From Prosthecobacter sp. (GTDB lineage: Bacteria > Verrucomicrobiota > Verrucomicrobiia > Verrucomicrobiales > Verrucomicrobiaceae), in contig JAIWOJ010000086.1 of NCBI GenBank assembly GCA_020216965.1, positions 1 to 7,729 on the forward strand: a stretch of 7,729 bases of DNA. The letters run 5' to 3'. Below, piece after piece: positions 6,051-7,729 of this stretch; the first letter of the stretch is position 1; each line of letters opens with the position of its first letter. The notes beneath the pieces are model-generated. The model ran no database searches. It was not told the DNA's origin and was given only the letters and a program-made list of their open reading frames with translations. The position numbers and the translations under genes were made by a program.

Positions 6051-6099
6051 TGCCAGCCGGGCAGGCAGCGGTAAGTCTCCGCCCCCGTCTGCCCTGGCA
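6051..6099 (+). other. Potential stem-loop in the zwf leader
   Basis: TGCCAG-CCG-GGCAG (6051-6064) can pair with CTGCCCTGGCA (6089-6099), giving an 11-bp stem with a 3-nt bulge (CCG) and a 24-nt loop, ending 18 nt before the zwf ATG. If it lies within the transcript it could affect translation. It matches no riboswitch I recognise, and the high GC content makes chance pairing possible. Confidence 0.35.
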
Positions 6100-6117
6100 G
6101 GCGTAACTTTTCGCGAC

Positions 6118-7662
6118 ATGTCTGAACCGGCCAATCCTTTTCAAGAAACCCTCCTCTCCCGTCATCGTGCTGAGCCCTGCTCTGTGGTCATTTTTGGTGC
6201 CACGGGCGATTTGACGAACCGCAAGCTGATCCCTGCGCTCTACAACATCGCGGCGGCGGGTGATCTGCCGCCGCAGTTCAAGGTGATCGGCTTTGCACGC
6301 CGGGATAAGACGGATGAGGTCTTTCGCCAGGAACTGGAGGTGGGGAACCGCAAAAACTCCCGCCAGGGCCATAGTGATGAGCTTTGGGCCAGCTTTAGCC
6401 AGAGCATCCATTACCACCGCAGTGAGTTTGAAGACCCGGCAGGCTACATCCGCCTCAAGATGCTGCTGGATGAGTTTGACAAAGAGCGCGGTGCGCCGGC
6501 CAACCGCCTGTTTTACCTGGCCTCAGCGCCAGAAGCCTTCAAACCGATCTTGGAGATGCTGAAGGCCACCGGGCTAAACCAGGGGGTGGGTGGGAAATGG
6601 GCCCGCGTGGTGTGTGAGAAGCCTTTTGGCAAAGACCTAGCCACGGCGCGTGCGCTGAATGAGACCGTGGCGGCGACCTTTGACGAAAAGGATACCTACC
6701 GCATCGACCATTATCTAGGCAAGGAGACGGCCCAAAACATCATGGTGCTGCGCTTTGCCAATGCGCTCTTTGAGCCCACCTGGAATAGCCGCTACATTGA
6801 TAATGTGCAGATCACCTGCGCAGAAAACCTGGGCATGGAGGGCGGCCGCGGCGGTTATTACGATACGGCAGGTGCCCTGCGTGATATGGTGCAAAATCAC
6901 CTGTTCCAGCTCCTCAGCCTCGTCGCCATGGAGCCCCCGACGGACCTCAGCGCGGATGCGGTGCGGGATGAAAAGGTGAAGGTCATCCGCGCCCTGCGCC
7001 CGCTTATCGGACCGGAGGCGGTGGGCAAAAACGTCATCCGCGCGCAATACACTGCGGGCAGCGTCGATGGGGTGCCGCGGGTGGGCTACCGTCAGGAGGA
7101 CCGGGTGAATCCTGAATCCAAGACGGAAGCCTATGTGGCCCTGCGGCTCTACATCGACACCTGGCGCTGGCAGGGCGTGCCCTTTTACATCCGTGTGGGC
7201 AAGCAACTGCCGAAAAAAGCCACGGAGATCAGCATTCACTTCAAAAAACCGCCGCAGGTGCCTTTTGCCACGCAGAAGATGCTCGGGGCCAGCAGCGAAA
7301 ACACCCTGGTCATCCGCATTCAGCCGGATGAGGGCGTGGCGCTGCGCTTTCTGTGCAAGCAGCCCGGTCAGGCGCTCAATATGCAGCAGGTAAAGATGGA
7401 CTTCCGCTACTCCTCTAGCTTTGGCAAGGCCAGCCCAGAGGCCTACGAGCGGCTGCTGTTGGATGCCATGGCAGGAGATGCCACGCTCTTTGCCCGGCGC
7501 GATGAGGTGGAGACCGCGTGGAAGTTCATCGACGAGATCGAGCACGCCTGGCACAAGACGGCCACCCCGCCGCCGATGTGTGAATATCCTGCTGGCAGTT
7601 GGGGGCCAAAGGAGGCTGACGATCTGCTGCGCGAAAACGGCCACGAATGGCGGCTGCTCTAA
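6118..7662 (+). CDS. zwf: Glucose-6-phosphate 1-dehydrogenase
   Basis: Oxidises glucose 6-phosphate to 6-phosphogluconolactone with reduction of NAD(P)+, the entry step of the oxidative pentose phosphate (and Entner-Doudoroff) route; cytoplasmic. It has 514 residues, typical for bacterial Zwf. The N-terminal Rossmann motif is FGATGDLTNRKLIPALYN (26-43). CEKPFGKDL (166-174) and the active-site signature RIDHYLGKE (195-203) follow; H198 would bind the substrate phosphate, and H261 in RDMVQNHLFQ corresponds to the catalytic base of characterised enzymes. The C-terminal domain has FYIRVGKQLPKKATEI, where Val replaces the more usual Thr of R-T-G-K. Cofactor preference cannot be judged safely. ATG 6118 gives the expected N-terminal length; no Shine-Dalgarno is evident. 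A hairpin terminator lies 12 nt after the stop, suggesting monocistronic transcription, so a pgl or gnd gene, if nearby, is probably not co-transcribed. Confidence 0.98.
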   Translation: MSEPANPFQETLLSRHRAEPCSVVIFGATGDLTNRKLIPALYNIAAAGDLPPQFKVIGFARRDKTDEVFRQELEVGNRKNSRQGHSDELWASFSQSIHYHRSEFEDPAGYIRLKMLLDEFDKERGAPANRLFYLASAPEAFKPILEMLKATGLNQGVGGKWARVVCEKPFGKDLATARALNETVAATFDEKDTYRIDHYLGKETAQNIMVLRFANALFEPTWNSRYIDNVQITCAENLGMEGGRGGYYDTAGALRDMVQNHLFQLLSLVAMEPPTDLSADAVRDEKVKVIRALRPLIGPEAVGKNVIRAQYTAGSVDGVPRVGYRQEDRVNPESKTEAYVALRLYIDTWRWQGVPFYIRVGKQLPKKATEISIHFKKPPQVPFATQKMLGASSENTLVIRIQPDEGVALRFLCKQPGQALNMQQVKMDFRYSSSFGKASPEAYERLLLDAMAGDATLFARRDEVETAWKFIDEIEHAWHKTATPPPMCEYPAGSWGPKEADDLLRENGHEWRLL

Positions 7663-7674
7663 CCGCCTGGGAGT

Positions 7675-7699
7675 GCGGTAGCATCAAGCTACCGCTTTT
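7675..7699 (+). terminator. Intrinsic terminator of zwf
   Basis: GCGGTAGC (7675-7682) and GCTACCGC (7688-7695) form a perfect 8-bp stem around ATCAA, followed by TTTT (7696-7699), starting 12 nt after the zwf stop. The stem bases are the same as in the recA terminator, and GGGTGGCTG follows at 7704-7712, as it does after recA. Confidence 0.87.
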
Positions 7700-7729
7700 C
7701 TGTGGGTGGCTGCAGGACCAAGGGATCGC

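Larger units (their letters stand above)
5823..6117. other. Intergenic region between the small minus-strand gene and zwf
   Basis: About 295 nt without a supported gene. It must hold the divergent promoters of zwf and the small membrane protein, but I cannot identify convincing -35/-10 pairs. Visible structure is limited to a G-rich plus strand, an 11-bp direct repeat at 5957-5983, and a stem-forming leader just before zwf. Open frames on both strands lack recognisable protein features. Confidence 0.6.

Noticed and set aside
6715..7644. Long minus-strand open frame opposite zwf
   Set aside because: Antisense shadow of a firmly identified gene, with no family features.

Overview
The window is about 7.7 kb of GC-rich chromosomal DNA, densely packed with single-copy housekeeping genes. 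It most likely comes from a member of the Verrucomicrobia (a Prosthecobacter/Verrucomicrobium-like organism). The best evidence is a perfect TGTTC-N4-GAACA palindrome just upstream of recA. From memory, this is the LexA (SOS box) consensus described for Verrucomicrobia, and it differs from both the CTGT-N8-ACAG type and the Firmicutes type. Weak or absent Shine-Dalgarno sequences and two GTG starts are compatible with this but not diagnostic. Genus assignment is inference.

Layout, left to right. (1) The 3' end of lipA (lipoyl synthase, +), which converges on and overlaps by 26 nt a minus-strand LpxL/HtrB-type acyltransferase. (2) A 42-nt divergent gap, then an M42-type metallopeptidase (+). 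(3) A small minus-strand GreA/GreB-like transcription factor, convergent with the peptidase. (4) A plus-strand pair: a small ABM-fold monooxygenase-like protein and moaA (molybdopterin biosynthesis). (5) recA with its SOS box and a strong terminator. (6) A 677-nt interval containing a short minus-strand gene for a one-pass membrane protein and several small repeats and hairpins. (7) zwf (glucose-6-phosphate dehydrogenase) followed by a terminator.

The genes do not form one pathway. They cover lipoate synthesis, lipid A or membrane lipid acylation, peptide turnover, transcript elongation, molybdenum cofactor synthesis, recombination/SOS and the oxidative pentose phosphate entry step. Strand changes divide the window into at least six transcription units; the only likely co-transcribed pair is the ABM-like gene with moaA (29 nt apart).

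I see no mobile element, CRISPR array, tRNA, rRNA, toxin-antitoxin pair or defence system, and no clear new multi-gene system. The points most worth a second look are the SOS box, a terminator stem used after both recA and zwf with matching sequence beyond the T-run (possibly a genome-wide repeat), and the small uncharacterised membrane protein between them.
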